Source of the DNA: Streptococcus sp. HMSC034E03
GTDB taxonomy: Bacteria; Bacillota; Bacilli; Lactobacillales; Streptococcaceae
Assembly: GCF_001811505.1 (NCBI RefSeq)
Contig: NZ_KV804982.1
Span: 20,758 to 65,709, forward strand
Length of the DNA: 44,952 nt
Direction of reading: 5' to 3'
Every line of letters begins with the position of its first letter. The stretch's first letter is position 1. A program made the translations under genes and the position numbers. This document shows positions 8,447-17,566 of the stretch, in pieces. The notes under the pieces were generated by a model. That model did no database searches. It had not been told where the DNA came from and saw only the letters and a program-made list of their open reading frames with translations.

Positions 8447-11101
8447 TTATCTATATTTTCGTTTTCCAGCTAAAGCAAGTAGTCCAACACTTGCTCCAAG
8501 CAATGCTAAAAGTCCTGACTCTTTCGTTCCTGTATTTGGAAGCTGTTTCTTAGGTTCTGCTTTTGCATTTGTAGCTTGTGCAGGCGCTTGATAGGTTTTA
8601 TCGTCTTTAGTTCCTACAGTAACTTGATCTACTGTGTAATCAACAACATTCCCTTTACCATCTACAACTGGTACTGGTTTGTAACCTGCTTTTTCAAGCT
8701 CTTTACGTTTTGCTTCTGCAAGTTCAGCCAAGCGTTTTGTTTCAGCTTCTTCAAACTTCGCTTTAGCAGTTTCGTAAGCAGTTTGAGCTTGGTCTGCTGC
8801 AAGGCTCTTAGCTTCGTAATCTAGTTTAGCTTTGTTTTGCGCCTTATACACATCTTTAAGCTCAGTTTCAGCTTTTTCAAGCTCTGCTTTCGCTTCGTTC
8901 AAACGAGTATGCGCACCTTTAAGATCTGCAAGCTCTTTTTCGGCTTGTTTAACTTCAACTTCAGCATCTTGAAGTGCTTTCTTAGCAAGAGATACCGCTT
9001 GAGCTTTGCTTGTAGCAACTGCTTCAAGCTCTTTCATCTTGTCTTCTTCTGCTTTCAGTTCATTTTGTGCAGTTTTAAGAACTTGCTCAGCATCTTTAAG
9101 TTTTGCTTGTGCATCTTTAAGAGCTTCTTCTTTTACAGACTGTGTAGCAGTCAATGTATTAACAAGAGCGTTCGCATTAGAAAGAGTTACCACTGCTTTG
9201 TCATGACGGTCTTTCGCTTCATCGAAAGCCTTTTGTGCATTCGCAAGTGGACTTTCACCATTCTTCAAAGCAGTCAAATTAGCTTCTGCGTTTGTAAGTG
9301 CAAGTTTAGCATCTGATTCTGCTTTTGTTGTTGCTTCAAGTTTGGCTTGTGCATTGTCGCGAGCAGTCATAGCATCAGCAAGGACTTGGCGAGCTTCGCT
9401 CAATTTACGCTCAATGACTTCATCACTTAGTGGGTTAGCAATAGGTGTTTTATCCCATTTAGAACCATCTACAAGAGAATCGTGAATAGAAGTCAAGAAG
9501 TGAGTAGTGTAAAAATCGTCTGTTTTACTTTGAGCGACTCCACCAAAATAGACAGTTTCTTTCGCATAGTCAAAATTAAGAATACCCTGAGTGTGTGCAT
9601 AGTCACCTTTAGTTGACACAAGCATGATGAGATCATTATATAACTGCTCTTTCATTTCACCGAGAGTTTTACGATAAATCCCGTCAGCATCGTCAAAATC
9701 ATGGAAAACATAAGTAGTTACAGTATTTTCATAATATTGTTCACCCTTGCTTTCTTCCTCGGCATCTGTTGTAGGCATGCCATATTCTTTGGCAACTTTG
9801 TTAACACCTTTAGCATAGTGACCGACACCACCTTTAGCGTAATAGCTTTCCTTCATAGCATTAGAGAAGTTCACTTTCAAATATTCTTTTGCAATCTTAT
9901 CAGCAAACTCAAAAGAGGTTTTTGAAAGAACAACATCTGATAGTCCAAGTTGGTGGCGCATTTGGTTGATAAGGTCTACCACATAGTAATTCAACTCATC
10001 TTTAATCTCTTGTGGGAGATTGTTAATGTCATAACGAGTTTTATCGGATTGGTCTGCTTTGCTTGGAACATATTTATTGAGTTTCTTGTGTTCTACTTGT
10101 GAACCAACGATACGGTCATAAATGGCATCATTCTTAGCGTTACGCTCTTCCTCAGTCATTTCGACACCTGAACGGATTTGACGAAGGAACTCCATTTCAT
10201 CTTTAACGGCTTGAATGAAAGCTGGTGAAAGAGTAATGGTTTGTTTCTTAGAGCTATCTTGAAGTGCGTCAAGAGTAGATACCGCTTGGTTGTAAGTAGC
10301 AAGAGCGTTATCACGATTTGTTTTCGCTTCTTTAGCTTCGTTTTCAGTACGCTCTACATCTTGTGTAGCAGTTTTAACAGTGGTTTCTGCTTGGTTCAGT
10401 TGTTCAGCAAGCTCACCATCCAACTTCTTAGCAGCATCAAGAGCAGTTTGTGCATCGGCTTGGGTTTGTTTGCTTGTAGCTTCTTCTTTAATCGCTGCGT
10501 CTTGCTTTTCTTTAGCATCAGCAAGACCAACACCCTTCAAAGCATCCTCTGCATTTTTAACGGTTGTTTTCGCATCAGTAACTCTGTTTTGTGCTTGAGT
10601 CACTTCTGCTTGTTTAGTCCCAACAGTTTTGCCTTGAATAGCAACGTTACGGTCTGCATCATCTTGTTCAGTTTGCGCAGAAGATACCCCTTGTTCAGCA
10701 GTTGGAACTTTTGCTTTAGCAGTTTCCACTTTCTTCTCAGCATCTTTGATAACTTCAGGTGTTGCTTTGTCAGCAGTCTTTTGAGCATCGTCTTTAGCTT
10801 GTTTTAAGTCAGCGACTTTCTTTTCTGCCTTATCAGAATTTTCATTCGCTTGATCCAAGACTTCTTTTGCTTTGTCTGTATCTTCTTGAGTTTGTTTAGC
10901 AGTAGCACCAAGTTCAGCGACTTCTTCCTTAGTAGGAGTTTTCACTTCCACTTTCTTAGGCGCTTCTTTCTCTACTAAAGCTGGTTCGGTTTGAGCAGTT
11001 GTAGGCAATGGAAGCTCTACCGTATCTGCGTGAGCTGTTCCGATTGTTCCGACAAGACCAGTTGCTGCGATGGCAGTCAAAGCAATCAATTCTTTTTTCA
11101 T
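8447..11101 (-). CDS. LPXTG surface protein with Sec10/PgrA surface-exclusion-like domain
   Basis: An 884-residue wall-anchored protein. Residues 1-25 form a signal peptide (cleavage near TAHA-DT); the C-terminus has LPNTG, a hydrophobic stretch and KRKYR for sortase A attachment. Residues about 55-290 and 570-800 are long Ala/Lys/Glu/Asp-rich coiled coils. Between them (about 295-565) lies a globular CAP-like region with QMRHQLGLSDVVLSK, GGVGHYAKG and DYAHTQGILNFD, as in TIGR04320 surface-exclusion proteins such as Sec10 and PrgA that reduce conjugation into the host. It has its own terminator and sits beside a divergent Xre regulator. A role in excluding mating elements or in adhesion is inferred from the family; no conjugative genes are in view. 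Confidence 0.8.
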   Translation of the reverse strand: MKKELIALTAIAATGLVGTIGTAHADTVELPLPTTAQTEPALVEKEAPKKVEVKTPTKEEVAELGATAKQTQEDTDKAKEVLDQANENSDKAEKKVADLKQAKDDAQKTADKATPEVIKDAEKKVETAKAKVPTAEQGVSSAQTEQDDADRNVAIQGKTVGTKQAEVTQAQNRVTDAKTTVKNAEDALKGVGLADAKEKQDAAIKEEATSKQTQADAQTALDAAKKLDGELAEQLNQAETTVKTATQDVERTENEAKEAKTNRDNALATYNQAVSTLDALQDSSKKQTITLSPAFIQAVKDEMEFLRQIRSGVEMTEEERNAKNDAIYDRIVGSQVEHKKLNKYVPSKADQSDKTRYDINNLPQEIKDELNYYVVDLINQMRHQLGLSDVVLSKTSFEFADKIAKEYLKVNFSNAMKESYYAKGGVGHYAKGVNKVAKEYGMPTTDAEEESKGEQYYENTVTTYVFHDFDDADGIYRKTLGEMKEQLYNDLIMLVSTKGDYAHTQGILNFDYAKETVYFGGVAQSKTDDFYTTHFLTSIHDSLVDGSKWDKTPIANPLSDEVIERKLSEARQVLADAMTARDNAQAKLEATTKAESDAKLALTNAEANLTALKNGESPLANAQKAFDEAKDRHDKAVVTLSNANALVNTLTATQSVKEEALKDAQAKLKDAEQVLKTAQNELKAEEDKMKELEAVATSKAQAVSLAKKALQDAEVEVKQAEKELADLKGAHTRLNEAKAELEKAETELKDVYKAQNKAKLDYEAKSLAADQAQTAYETAKAKFEEAETKRLAELAEAKRKELEKAGYKPVPVVDGKGNVVDYTVDQVTVGTKDDKTYQAPAQATNAKAEPKKQLPNTGTKESGLLALLGASVGLLALAGKRKYR

Positions 11102-11132
11102 AGGTTTCCCCTTTTTATTTTTTTATACCTTC

Positions 11133-11141
11133 ATTATACCA
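11133..11141 (-). promoter_or_regulatory. Extended -10 promoter of the surface-protein gene
   Basis: TGGTATAAT on the minus strand, 31 nt before the ATG. It abuts the possible operator repeats that separate it from the divergent Xre gene, so it is a plausible target of that regulator. Confidence 0.5.
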
Positions 11142-11142
11142 C

Positions 11143-11191
11143 AATGTACAACTTTTTAAAGTTATTTTATTAAAATGTAACTATTTAAAGT
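11143..11191. promoter_or_regulatory. Possible operator: two direct repeats between divergent genes
   Basis: AATGTACAACTTTTTAAAGT (11143-11162) and AATGTAACTATTTAAAGT (11174-11191) are near-copies 31 bp apart, about three helical turns. They lie immediately upstream of the surface-protein promoter and before the Xre gene, which is where an autoregulated repressor would bind. No test of binding is possible from sequence. Confidence 0.4.
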
Positions 11192-11240
11192 CTAAAAAAT
11201 GCAGTCGTTTGACTGTATCATGTAAGTAGCGAGGTACTAC

Positions 11241-11579
11241 ATGGTCAAAAATAAAAGTAATTTGCAAGACTACATTTCTAAACGCATCCGTTTACTCAGA
11301 CTAGAAAGAGGATATACCCAAGAACAATTAGAGGAAATGGCTGACTTAGGAACAAATTATGTTTACAAATTAGAAAATCTATCAACAAACTTAAAGATTC
11401 AAACTCTAGAAAAAGTCATGGAAGCATTAGAAGTAGATTTAGACACTTTCTTTGATATCCAACTGAAAGAAGAAGACCCCAAAATATCCCGTCTGATTGA
11501 CGAATTGAAACTTCTTCCTACAGAACAAAGATCTCGTGTACTAGATGCACTACTGCTAATTCTGAAAGAAGTCCAATAG
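11241..11579 (+). CDS. Xre-family transcriptional regulator
   Basis: A 112-residue protein. Residues about 10-66 form an HTH_3 (Cro/cI-type) DNA-binding domain: KRIRLLRLERGYTQEQLEEM, then a turn and the recognition helix around GTNYVYKLE. The C-terminal part (SRLIDELKLLPTEQRSRVLD) is helical and resembles the tail of small phage- or Rgg-like repressors. It is divergent from the LPXTG protein across a 139-bp region with direct repeats, so it probably controls that gene and itself. A GAGG site precedes the ATG by 8 nt. A 5-bp hairpin (CAGTC/GACTG) lies in its leader. Confidence 0.85.
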   Translation: MVKNKSNLQDYISKRIRLLRLERGYTQEQLEEMADLGTNYVYKLENLSTNLKIQTLEKVMEALEVDLDTFFDIQLKEEDPKISRLIDELKLLPTEQRSRVLDALLLILKEVQ

Positions 11580-11580
11580 A

Positions 11581-11624
11581 AAAAACTATCTACTTTCTAA
11601 AAAAGAAAGATAGATAGTTTTTTT
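11581..11624. terminator. Bidirectional terminator between xre and prsA
   Basis: Arms AAAAACTATCTACTTTCT and GAAAGATAGATAGTTTTT pair except for one extra base, with A and T tracts on the two sides. It serves the converging xre (plus) and prsA (minus) genes. Confidence 0.75.
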
Positions 11625-11625
11625 A

Positions 11626-12567
11626 TTAGTTTGAGGCGCTACTGCTGCTGTCAGAAGTTGTTTCGCCTTTGATGTATTGTGTAAAGATATTTTGGAAGGC
11701 CTGGTCTTTAACTTTAATGTTGGCATCTTGTAATTCTTTACTAATAACACCTTGAACAAAGGTTGCATCATTTTGTTTTTGAGTCAAAATGATTGTTTTA
11801 AGTTTTTCTTTATAATCATCCAAGTTAGAAGATTTTTCTGACTTCTTCGTCAACTTAACAATGTAGAAACTACTTGTATAAGCTTGAGTTCCTGGAGCAG
11901 TGATAACATCTGAAATTCCGTTGACATCAAGTGCAAAAGCTGCTTTCTTAACTACATCTGGTAATTCTGTTGATGCAGAGTCAAAAGTAATTTCTCCACC
12001 ATTTTCTTTTGTCTTTTCGTCTGTAGAATTGTCTTTTGCAAGTTGTGCAAAGTCAGATCCAGACTCTTTTGCTTTGGCAAGAACTTCCTTAGCCTTATCT
12101 TCACTGTCAAGTTTAATAATTTGAGCCGTTACTTCTGGAGTATACTCTTCAAAAGCTTTTTTGTAGTTTTCATCTGTTAATTCAGCTTCAGCGGCTTTCT
12201 TAACAGCATACTCAACTAATTTACTTGTACGAATTTGAGCTTTACGGCTTTCTGCAGTCATACCTGAACGGGCGAGAATCGTTTGATAGCTATCACCGTA
12301 TTTCTTTTGTTCTTCTGCAACTGCATCATCTACTTCTTTATCACTTACTTCTGAACCATATTGTTTTTCAAAAACTTTTTGAATGGTCATATTCAGCAAG
12401 ACTTGTTGAGCAGTAGCATTATTTTTGACTTCTTCAAAGAATTGATGCTCAGTAATAACATCGCCTTTCATGCTAATCAAGTCAGTTCCTTCAGAACTGT
12501 TTGAACAAGCAGCCAAAGTAGCTACTGACAACAATGTGATGGCTCCTGCCATTAGTTTTTTCTTCAT
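11626..12567 (-). CDS. prsA: Foldase lipoprotein PrsA (PpmA)
   Basis: A 313-residue lipoprotein: signal peptide MKKKLMAGAITLLSVATLAAC with lipobox LAAC and Cys21 as the lipidated residue. A SurA-like N-terminal helical domain is followed by a parvulin-type domain (about residues 145-245, with AKEVLAKAKESGSDFAQLAK and NGGEITF) and a Ser-rich tail. It helps secreted proteins fold after Sec export. Length and ends match pneumococcal PpmA as I remember it. Several streptococcal PrsA proteins lack measurable prolyl isomerase activity, so chaperone function is the safer statement. Confidence 0.93.
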   Translation of the reverse strand: MKKKLMAGAITLLSVATLAACSNSSEGTDLISMKGDVITEHQFFEEVKNNATAQQVLLNMTIQKVFEKQYGSEVSDKEVDDAVAEEQKKYGDSYQTILARSGMTAESRKAQIRTSKLVEYAVKKAAEAELTDENYKKAFEEYTPEVTAQIIKLDSEDKAKEVLAKAKESGSDFAQLAKDNSTDEKTKENGGEITFDSASTELPDVVKKAAFALDVNGISDVITAPGTQAYTSSFYIVKLTKKSEKSSNLDDYKEKLKTIILTQKQNDATFVQGVISKELQDANIKVKDQAFQNIFTQYIKGETTSDSSSSASN

Positions 12568-12640
12568 GTTTACTCCTTTTGTATACTAAATAAAGGTTTA
12601 CCTTATCTATTTTACCAAATTGTCTTAAAAATATCTGAAA

Positions 12641-13354
12641 TCAATCAATATCAGGCAGTTCTACTTCTGCTTGATTCTTTCTTAGCATGAGAATCCCATC
12701 TCCAAGAGGAACCAAAGTAGCGGTTAATCCTGGATTGTCCAAAGTCGCATCAAATAATCTTTGCAAGCCACGATAAATCGTCCGTTGTCCACGTCGGACT
12801 TCCATAATATCCCTCGCAATATCTCCTCCTTGGAAAATATCATCCAAGACAACGACTCCACCTACTTCGAGGTGTTTGAGGATTTCTGGTAGAAAGACGA
12901 TGTATTTGGACTTAGCAGAATCCATAAATACAAAATCATAGGTCTCAGTCAACGTTGACAGGACATCTACCGCATCACCTTCTAAGAGAGTGATTTGTTT
13001 GCGGCTATCAAATTTTGCAAAATTTTCCTTGGCAAAACCAATCATCTCAGGATTTCGGTCAATAGTGGTAATTTTTGACTTAGGTAAATGCTCTGCCATT
13101 AAAAGTGCTGAAAATCCAATAGCCGTCCCGATCTCTAAAATGTTTTTTGGTTGAATGGTTTCCATAAGGAAACGAAAATAAGCGACGGTTTCATGAGGAA
13201 TGATAGGGATATTCTCCTTGCGAGCAAAGTTTTCTAGCTCTTTTAGAGAACCCGTCACCTGCTTTTGTCTGTGGCGCATGAACTCGACAATCTCATGCTT
13301 GACAACAGGACGTCGCATGTTATGATTGGCATTTTTACTATAAGACTTTACCAT
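12641..13354 (-). CDS. SAM-dependent O-methyltransferase (family 3; TrmR-like)
   Basis: A 237-residue class I methyltransferase of the Methyltransf_3 family. The SAM-binding motif I is ILEIGTAIGFSALLMAE (about residues 96-112), followed by the acidic post-I ITTIDRNPE and the metal-ligand region FVFMDSAKSKY and VVVLDDIFQGGD. The closest functional model is Bacillus TrmR (YrrM), which methylates 5-hydroxyuridine in tRNA; small-molecule catechol substrates cannot be excluded. It begins 5 nt after the pepF stop and is very likely in the coiA-pepF operon. Confidence 0.85.
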   Translation of the reverse strand: MVKSYSKNANHNMRRPVVKHEIVEFMRHRQKQVTGSLKELENFARKENIPIIPHETVAYFRFLMETIQPKNILEIGTAIGFSALLMAEHLPKSKITTIDRNPEMIGFAKENFAKFDSRKQITLLEGDAVDVLSTLTETYDFVFMDSAKSKYIVFLPEILKHLEVGGVVVLDDIFQGGDIARDIMEVRRGQRTIYRGLQRLFDATLDNPGLTATLVPLGDGILMLRKNQAEVELPDID

Positions 13355-13359
13355 CTGTC

Positions 13360-15162
13360 TTATGCCAATCCTAATTTTTCAACAAGAGCTTCAAACTCAT
13401 CTAAACGACGTTCAAAGACAGCAAAGGCATCGTTGAGGTAGTCTTCCTTCTCCATATCAACGCCTGCTTTTCTCATGACATTAAGTGGATAGTCTGACTT
13501 CCCTGCCTTGAGGTAATCGATATAGCGATCACGATCTTCTTGGCTACCATGAACAATCTTTTCAGCCAAGGCTGAAGCTGCTGCAAAGCCTGTTGAATAT
13601 TGATACACATAGTAGTTGTAGTAGAAATGTGGAATACGGGCCCATTCATATTGAATTTCAGGATTGTCTTCCTTACTCAAACCATAGTAAGCTTCATTCA
13701 AGTCGGCATAAAGCTCATTTAAGAACTCACTAGTCAAAACTTCTCCATTTTGGTCAGCTTGGTGGATAGCGTGCTCAAATTCAGCAAACTGAGTTTGACG
13801 GAAGACTGTACCACGGAATCCATCTAGGAAGTTGTTTAAGATTGCAAAGCGTGTTGCATCATCTTGAACTTCTTGCAATAATTTTTCTGTCAGGATGTTT
13901 TCATTAGTAGTTGAAGCAATTTCTGCTAAGAAAATTGAATAGTCTCCATAAACGTATGGCTGGGTTTCACGAGTATAGCTAGAGTGCATACTGTGTCCAG
14001 TTTCATGGACAAGAGTAAAGAGATTATCTAGATTGTCCTGCCAGTTAAGAAGCATGAAGGCGTTGGTATCATAAGAACCGCCAGAATATGCACCTGAACG
14101 CTTGCCTTGATTTTCATACACATCAATCCAGCGTTCGCTAAAGGCACGTTTAACACGGCTCAAGTAATCTTCACCAAGAACTGCCAAAGCATCTTCTGCC
14201 TTCTTTAAGGCTTCCTCGTAAGTAAAGCTGTAGTCTACTGAAGAAAGTGGTGTATAGACATCATACATCTTGAGGTCTGGAATACCCAAGATTTTTGAAC
14301 GTAGTGCAAGATAACGATGTAAGAGTGGCAAATGCTTACGAACAGCAGATACTAGGTTGTCATAGACACTTTCTGGAACAAAGTTGGCTGCAAGAGCTGC
14401 TTCACGCGCACTCTTGTAGTTACGAACTTTAGCACGGTAGTTTTGGACTTTGACATTGGTCTGTAGAGTCTTAGCATAGGTGTGCTGGAACTGCTCGTAA
14501 GTTGCATAAAGTGCTTCATAGGCACAACGACGTACCTCACGATTTTTTGATTCCATCAAACGTACGTAGGTTCCGTGAGAGAGCTGCACTTCATTATCTT
14601 CGTCATCCAAAACGTAAGGGAAAGTAAGATCAGCATTGTCTAGAATAGCAAAGGTTTCACTAGCCGAACCAAAGATTTCACTGGCTCCTGCAAGCAATTC
14701 TTCTTCACGCTGTGAAAGAACATGATCTTTCTTTTGTAAGAGCTGATCAAAAAAGTGTTTATAAAGCTCAAGTTTAGGTTCAGCAGCCAAGAAAGCAGTC
14801 ATTTGTTCCTCGGTAATCTCCATAAACTCTGGCTCGTAGAAAGAAAGTGCCTGATCCAGCTGGCTATAAAGCGTCATAGCCTTAGCATAGTATTCTTGAT
14901 ACTTAGCTTCGCGGGTGTCTTGGTCATTTTTCATATGTGCATAGACATATAGCTTTTCCAACTGGCGTTCTAACTCTAGAGAACGTTCAGTGATTTCAAG
15001 CAAGCTCTGAGCACTGTCTAAAAGATGACCTACATATTGGTCAACTGTTTCCACTTCCTCTGACAGTTGGTTGAGTGCTTCTTCCCAAGCCTGATCAGTA
15101 GCAAAGATCGTTGATAGATCCCATTTGTTTTTTTCATTTATTTCATTTCGTTGTAATACCAT
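13360..15162 (-). CDS. pepF: Oligoendopeptidase F
   Basis: A 600-residue M3B zinc metallopeptidase of the cytoplasm that cuts short peptides. The active site is [10 protein letters not shown] (HExxH zinc ligands) near residue 383, with the third ligand in the downstream EIASTTNE segment. Length fits the family. It lies 18 nt after coiA, with the O-methyltransferase gene 5 nt beyond, the same order as in pneumococci, so the competence promoter before coiA may also raise its expression. Confidence 0.95.
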   Translation of the reverse strand: MVLQRNEINEKNKWDLSTIFATDQAWEEALNQLSEEVETVDQYVGHLLDSAQSLLEITERSLELERQLEKLYVYAHMKNDQDTREAKYQEYYAKAMTLYSQLDQALSFYEPEFMEITEEQMTAFLAAEPKLELYKHFFDQLLQKKDHVLSQREEELLAGASEIFGSASETFAILDNADLTFPYVLDDEDNEVQLSHGTYVRLMESKNREVRRCAYEALYATYEQFQHTYAKTLQTNVKVQNYRAKVRNYKSAREAALAANFVPESVYDNLVSAVRKHLPLLHRYLALRSKILGIPDLKMYDVYTPLSSVDYSFTYEEALKKAEDALAVLGEDYLSRVKRAFSERWIDVYENQGKRSGAYSGGSYDTNAFMLLNWQDNLDNLFTLVHETGHSMHSSYTRETQPYVYGDYSIFLAEIASTTNENILTEKLLQEVQDDATRFAILNNFLDGFRGTVFRQTQFAEFEHAIHQADQNGEVLTSEFLNELYADLNEAYYGLSKEDNPEIQYEWARIPHFYYNYYVYQYSTGFAAASALAEKIVHGSQEDRDRYIDYLKAGKSDYPLNVMRKAGVDMEKEDYLNDAFAVFERRLDEFEALVEKLGLA

Positions 15163-15180
15163 AAGATTCCTCCATCCTTT

Positions 15181-16137
15181 CTATTTTACCACATTTTTTA
15201 AGAAATATTGCTGATAAAAAGCTGGGGGATAGAGCTTTTGTAACTCTGTTTGAGGATTTTTTTGATAATAAATTCGAAAGTTACGATAATAATCACTAAT
15301 ATCCTGTTTAATTTGACAAAAAGATCCGTTTTCTATCGGCCTTACTTGAGGATACCAGTCCTGATTCTTCAGATTCAAAAGGTTCTCCCCTCTCAAGTAG
15401 GCCTTGGCTTGTTGCTTCATCCAATAGGGATTTTGATAGTAGAGTTGTTTTTGAATATACTGACAAATGTTCTTATCTTGTTCGACCGAAAAAGTGCTAA
15501 GATTTTGTTGCTGATAAGGAGTCCGTAATATTTCTAGAAGATTTCCTTTGTCATAAGAAAATTCCTTGACTTGATAATGGAGTTTCCCTTTCAAATCTTG
15601 ATGAAGGAGGTACTTGAGTCTCAAAACCTGTTTTTTATGGTCTAACTCCCAAATATGAAAGCCCATGTTATTACTAAAGTAAAGAAAATCTCTCTGAAGT
15701 TGAGTTAGTCGCTCTTTTATCCATAGTTTTTCTCCAAGTAACCACAAAACTTGAATCCCGAGACTTCGATAACCATTGCTTCTCTCCCTTAAAAGTTCAC
15801 AAGAAATGGGACTACACTGAATTTCTAGAGCTAGTTGCTTGTTGATAAAGATATCAGCAATCTGCTTCAGTTCAGGTATAGGATATTCCATCTCTACTTC
15901 AGCATCTTTCTTAACCCAATTAAAAAGTGCCACCTTATTTTCCAAATGTTCTGGTCCTTCATTTTCATGAAAAAAATCACATTTTTTGAGACTTTCATGC
16001 GCAAAATGCCTTCTCACATTTTTTCCTTTTCTCATGCGAACACTTGTTCCACAAGCTGGACAATAATAATCTTGTTTGACTAGTTCATCCTCCAAGGCAT
16101 TGACTAGGCGCCCGTTTTTATCTCTAGCTAAAAACAT
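15181..16137 (-). CDS. coiA: Competence protein CoiA
   Basis: A 318-residue cytoplasmic protein needed for transformation. It acts after DNA uptake, in the recombination step. The N-terminus has a zinc-finger-like CPACG plus the CDFFHENEGPEHLENK segment; residues about 65-120 form the nuclease-like core (VEMEYPIP and then ALEIQCSPIS, a PD-(D/E)XK-like pattern). A combox-like site lies 20 nt upstream, consistent with control by the alternative sigma factor ComX. It heads coiA-pepF-methyltransferase. Confidence 0.92.
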   Translation of the reverse strand: MFLARDKNGRLVNALEDELVKQDYYCPACGTSVRMRKGKNVRRHFAHESLKKCDFFHENEGPEHLENKVALFNWVKKDAEVEMEYPIPELKQIADIFINKQLALEIQCSPISCELLRERSNGYRSLGIQVLWLLGEKLWIKERLTQLQRDFLYFSNNMGFHIWELDHKKQVLRLKYLLHQDLKGKLHYQVKEFSYDKGNLLEILRTPYQQQNLSTFSVEQDKNICQYIQKQLYYQNPYWMKQQAKAYLRGENLLNLKNQDWYPQVRPIENGSFCQIKQDISDYYRNFRIYYQKNPQTELQKLYPPAFYQQYFLKNVVK

Positions 16138-16156
16138 AAAACCTCCTTTTCTACTT

Positions 16157-16164
16157 TATTCGAA
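16157..16164 (-). promoter_or_regulatory. Combox (ComX-dependent promoter) of coiA
   Basis: The minus strand reads TTCGAATA, one mismatch from the streptococcal late-competence box TACGAATA, preceded by a T-rich tract and followed by coiA after 20 nt. Its position exactly before a late competence gene is the main support. Confidence 0.7.
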
Positions 16165-16173
16165 AAGAATAAG

Positions 16174-16196
16174 AAAAAGGCTGAGAAAAACAGCCT
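16174..16196 (-). terminator. Terminator after the Card1-like gene
   Basis: AGGCTG and CAGCCT (arms 16191-16196 and 16178-16183) pair around a 7-nt loop, followed by TTTTTC on the minus strand. It isolates coiA from the gene upstream. Confidence 0.7.
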
Positions 16197-16228
16197 CATG
16201 GATTATTTAACGAATTAATAGAGGAATC

Positions 16229-17377
16229 TTATCCCCTTTTTCTTTTTAATTTCTTTTCCAACATCGGAATGATGTTAGAAATCTGATCATTTTTTATGAC
16301 CAAGACTCCGTATTCATGGCAACGATTGATGTATACTGGATTTATTTTCCCAGAACAAACAATTAGTTTTAGACAACTTTCCCCGGCAAAATGGGTGGCA
16401 TAAAGTTCTAATTCATTTATAGCCTCTACTGATAAGTCTGTCATTTTACAGGAAATAAAAACAATGGACCTACCTTTACGAAGGACAACATCAATCTCAT
16501 TTTGTACATTATCAGCCTCAGGGAAAATACCATTCCAATCAATTTCAGCCCCTATCATACATTCATCAAAATACTCTGACTCTAGCGCTAGAAGGTAAAG
16601 ATAGAGTTCTAAAATATGGCCTTTGCTCCGACAAAGCAGTTGGGCCTCGGGGGTAGAAAAAGTATAACTAACCTGTTTAGAAGTTTCCTCTTCAATATGG
16701 AGCAAGTCAGCATCTGTTAATAGGGAAATGATAGATTTAGGGTAAGAATAACGTTTCCCATTATTCTCTAGCTCTTTTCCTGTTTCAGAATGAAGATTAC
16801 TTGTCCTTGCCGAAGCAAAAAATTGTGTTACTTTTAACCACTCTTCAGGATTTGTAAGGGCAAAATTTGCCAGTTTTTTGATAGCAGCAATCTGTTTAGG
16901 TGTATGGAAAGGTTGCTTGGACTTTAGTAGTTTACCACCACGTAGGGCAATCAACTGCTGGATGGATAGAGTCGGAACCACCAGGTTCTTTTTCTCCAAT
17001 TTTCCAAGCTTCCAGTCATACTGTAGACCATGGTCAACATCCATCGCAAGAAGTTGTATCTTTCTGTCCAAAGCATACTGATAAAGAGATAGAGCTAGTA
17101 AAGAGTCGCCTCCAAAAACATCAAAGGTTATTTGTTTGTCATTTGTGAGGATAATATCCAGATTCTCTGCTAGATTTTCAAGACTTAGTTGCCTAAAGTG
17201 AACCTGTTTTATACGTGGGACTTGCTTCGTCAAAAAATGTTTCAATGACAACTTTTCTTCTTCGGAGATTTTCTTCCTAGCAAGAAATAGGATCTCGTCA
17301 TAGTCACTCACGAAGGCTGGATAAACATTTTTCTCTAAAGAATGGCGATCATAGATTTCTACTAGCAAACCGGTCAT
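16229..17377 (-). CDS. Card1-like (DUF1887) CARF-domain nuclease
   Basis: A 382-residue protein with the layout of Card1/Can2-type effectors. Residues 1-130 look like a CARF domain (LLVEIYDRHSLEKNV; ITFDVFGGDSLLALSLYQYA; LLAMDVD). A helical linker follows. Residues about 252-345 are a PD-(D/E)XK nuclease core: GHILELYLYL with Glu257, NEIDVVL with Asp296 and FISCK with Lys311. In type III CRISPR immunity such proteins are switched on by cyclic oligoadenylates and cut DNA or RNA. No CRISPR array or cas gene is in the window; the gene sits between tehB and coiA, each side with its own terminator. The family call is from recognised patterns; the activator is unknown. Confidence 0.7.
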   Translation of the reverse strand: MTGLLVEIYDRHSLEKNVYPAFVSDYDEILFLARKKISEEEKLSLKHFLTKQVPRIKQVHFRQLSLENLAENLDIILTNDKQITFDVFGGDSLLALSLYQYALDRKIQLLAMDVDHGLQYDWKLGKLEKKNLVVPTLSIQQLIALRGGKLLKSKQPFHTPKQIAAIKKLANFALTNPEEWLKVTQFFASARTSNLHSETGKELENNGKRYSYPKSIISLLTDADLLHIEEETSKQVSYTFSTPEAQLLCRSKGHILELYLYLLALESEYFDECMIGAEIDWNGIFPEADNVQNEIDVVLRKGRSIVFISCKMTDLSVEAINELELYATHFAGESCLKLIVCSGKINPVYINRCHEYGVLVIKNDQISNIIPMLEKKLKRKRG

Positions 17378-17482
17378 GCTACTACCTCCCTATACAAACA
17401 TTGGTTGTTGGCATGGAAACTTCTAAATGTTTGAAAATATCCATAAAAATTCTGGCTACTTAAACTTTTTGCCTACACTTCT

Positions 17483-17491
17483 AGTATAGCA
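17483..17491 (-). promoter_or_regulatory. Extended -10 promoter of the Card1-like gene
   Basis: TGCTATACT on the minus strand, about 106 nt before the start codon, gives the gene its own transcription start downstream of the tehB terminator. Confidence 0.4.
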
Positions 17492-17524
17492 TAAATTGAG
17501 AACTTCCTTTCTTATTAGGGTAAC

Positions 17525-17558
17525 AAAAAAGGAAATAGAAAAATCCTTTTCTATTCCC
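17525..17558 (-). terminator. Terminator after tehB
   Basis: GGGAATAGAAAAGG pairs with a TTTTTCTATTTCC arm and runs into TTTTTT on the minus strand, just beyond the tehB stop. Confidence 0.7.
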
Positions 17559-17566
17559 TTAGTCTT

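Noticed and set aside
8576..10807. Several plus-strand open frames rich in Phe/Cys/Ser opposite the LPXTG gene
   Set aside because: They are the reverse complement of Ala/Lys/Glu-rich coiled-coil codons and have no ribosome-binding sites.
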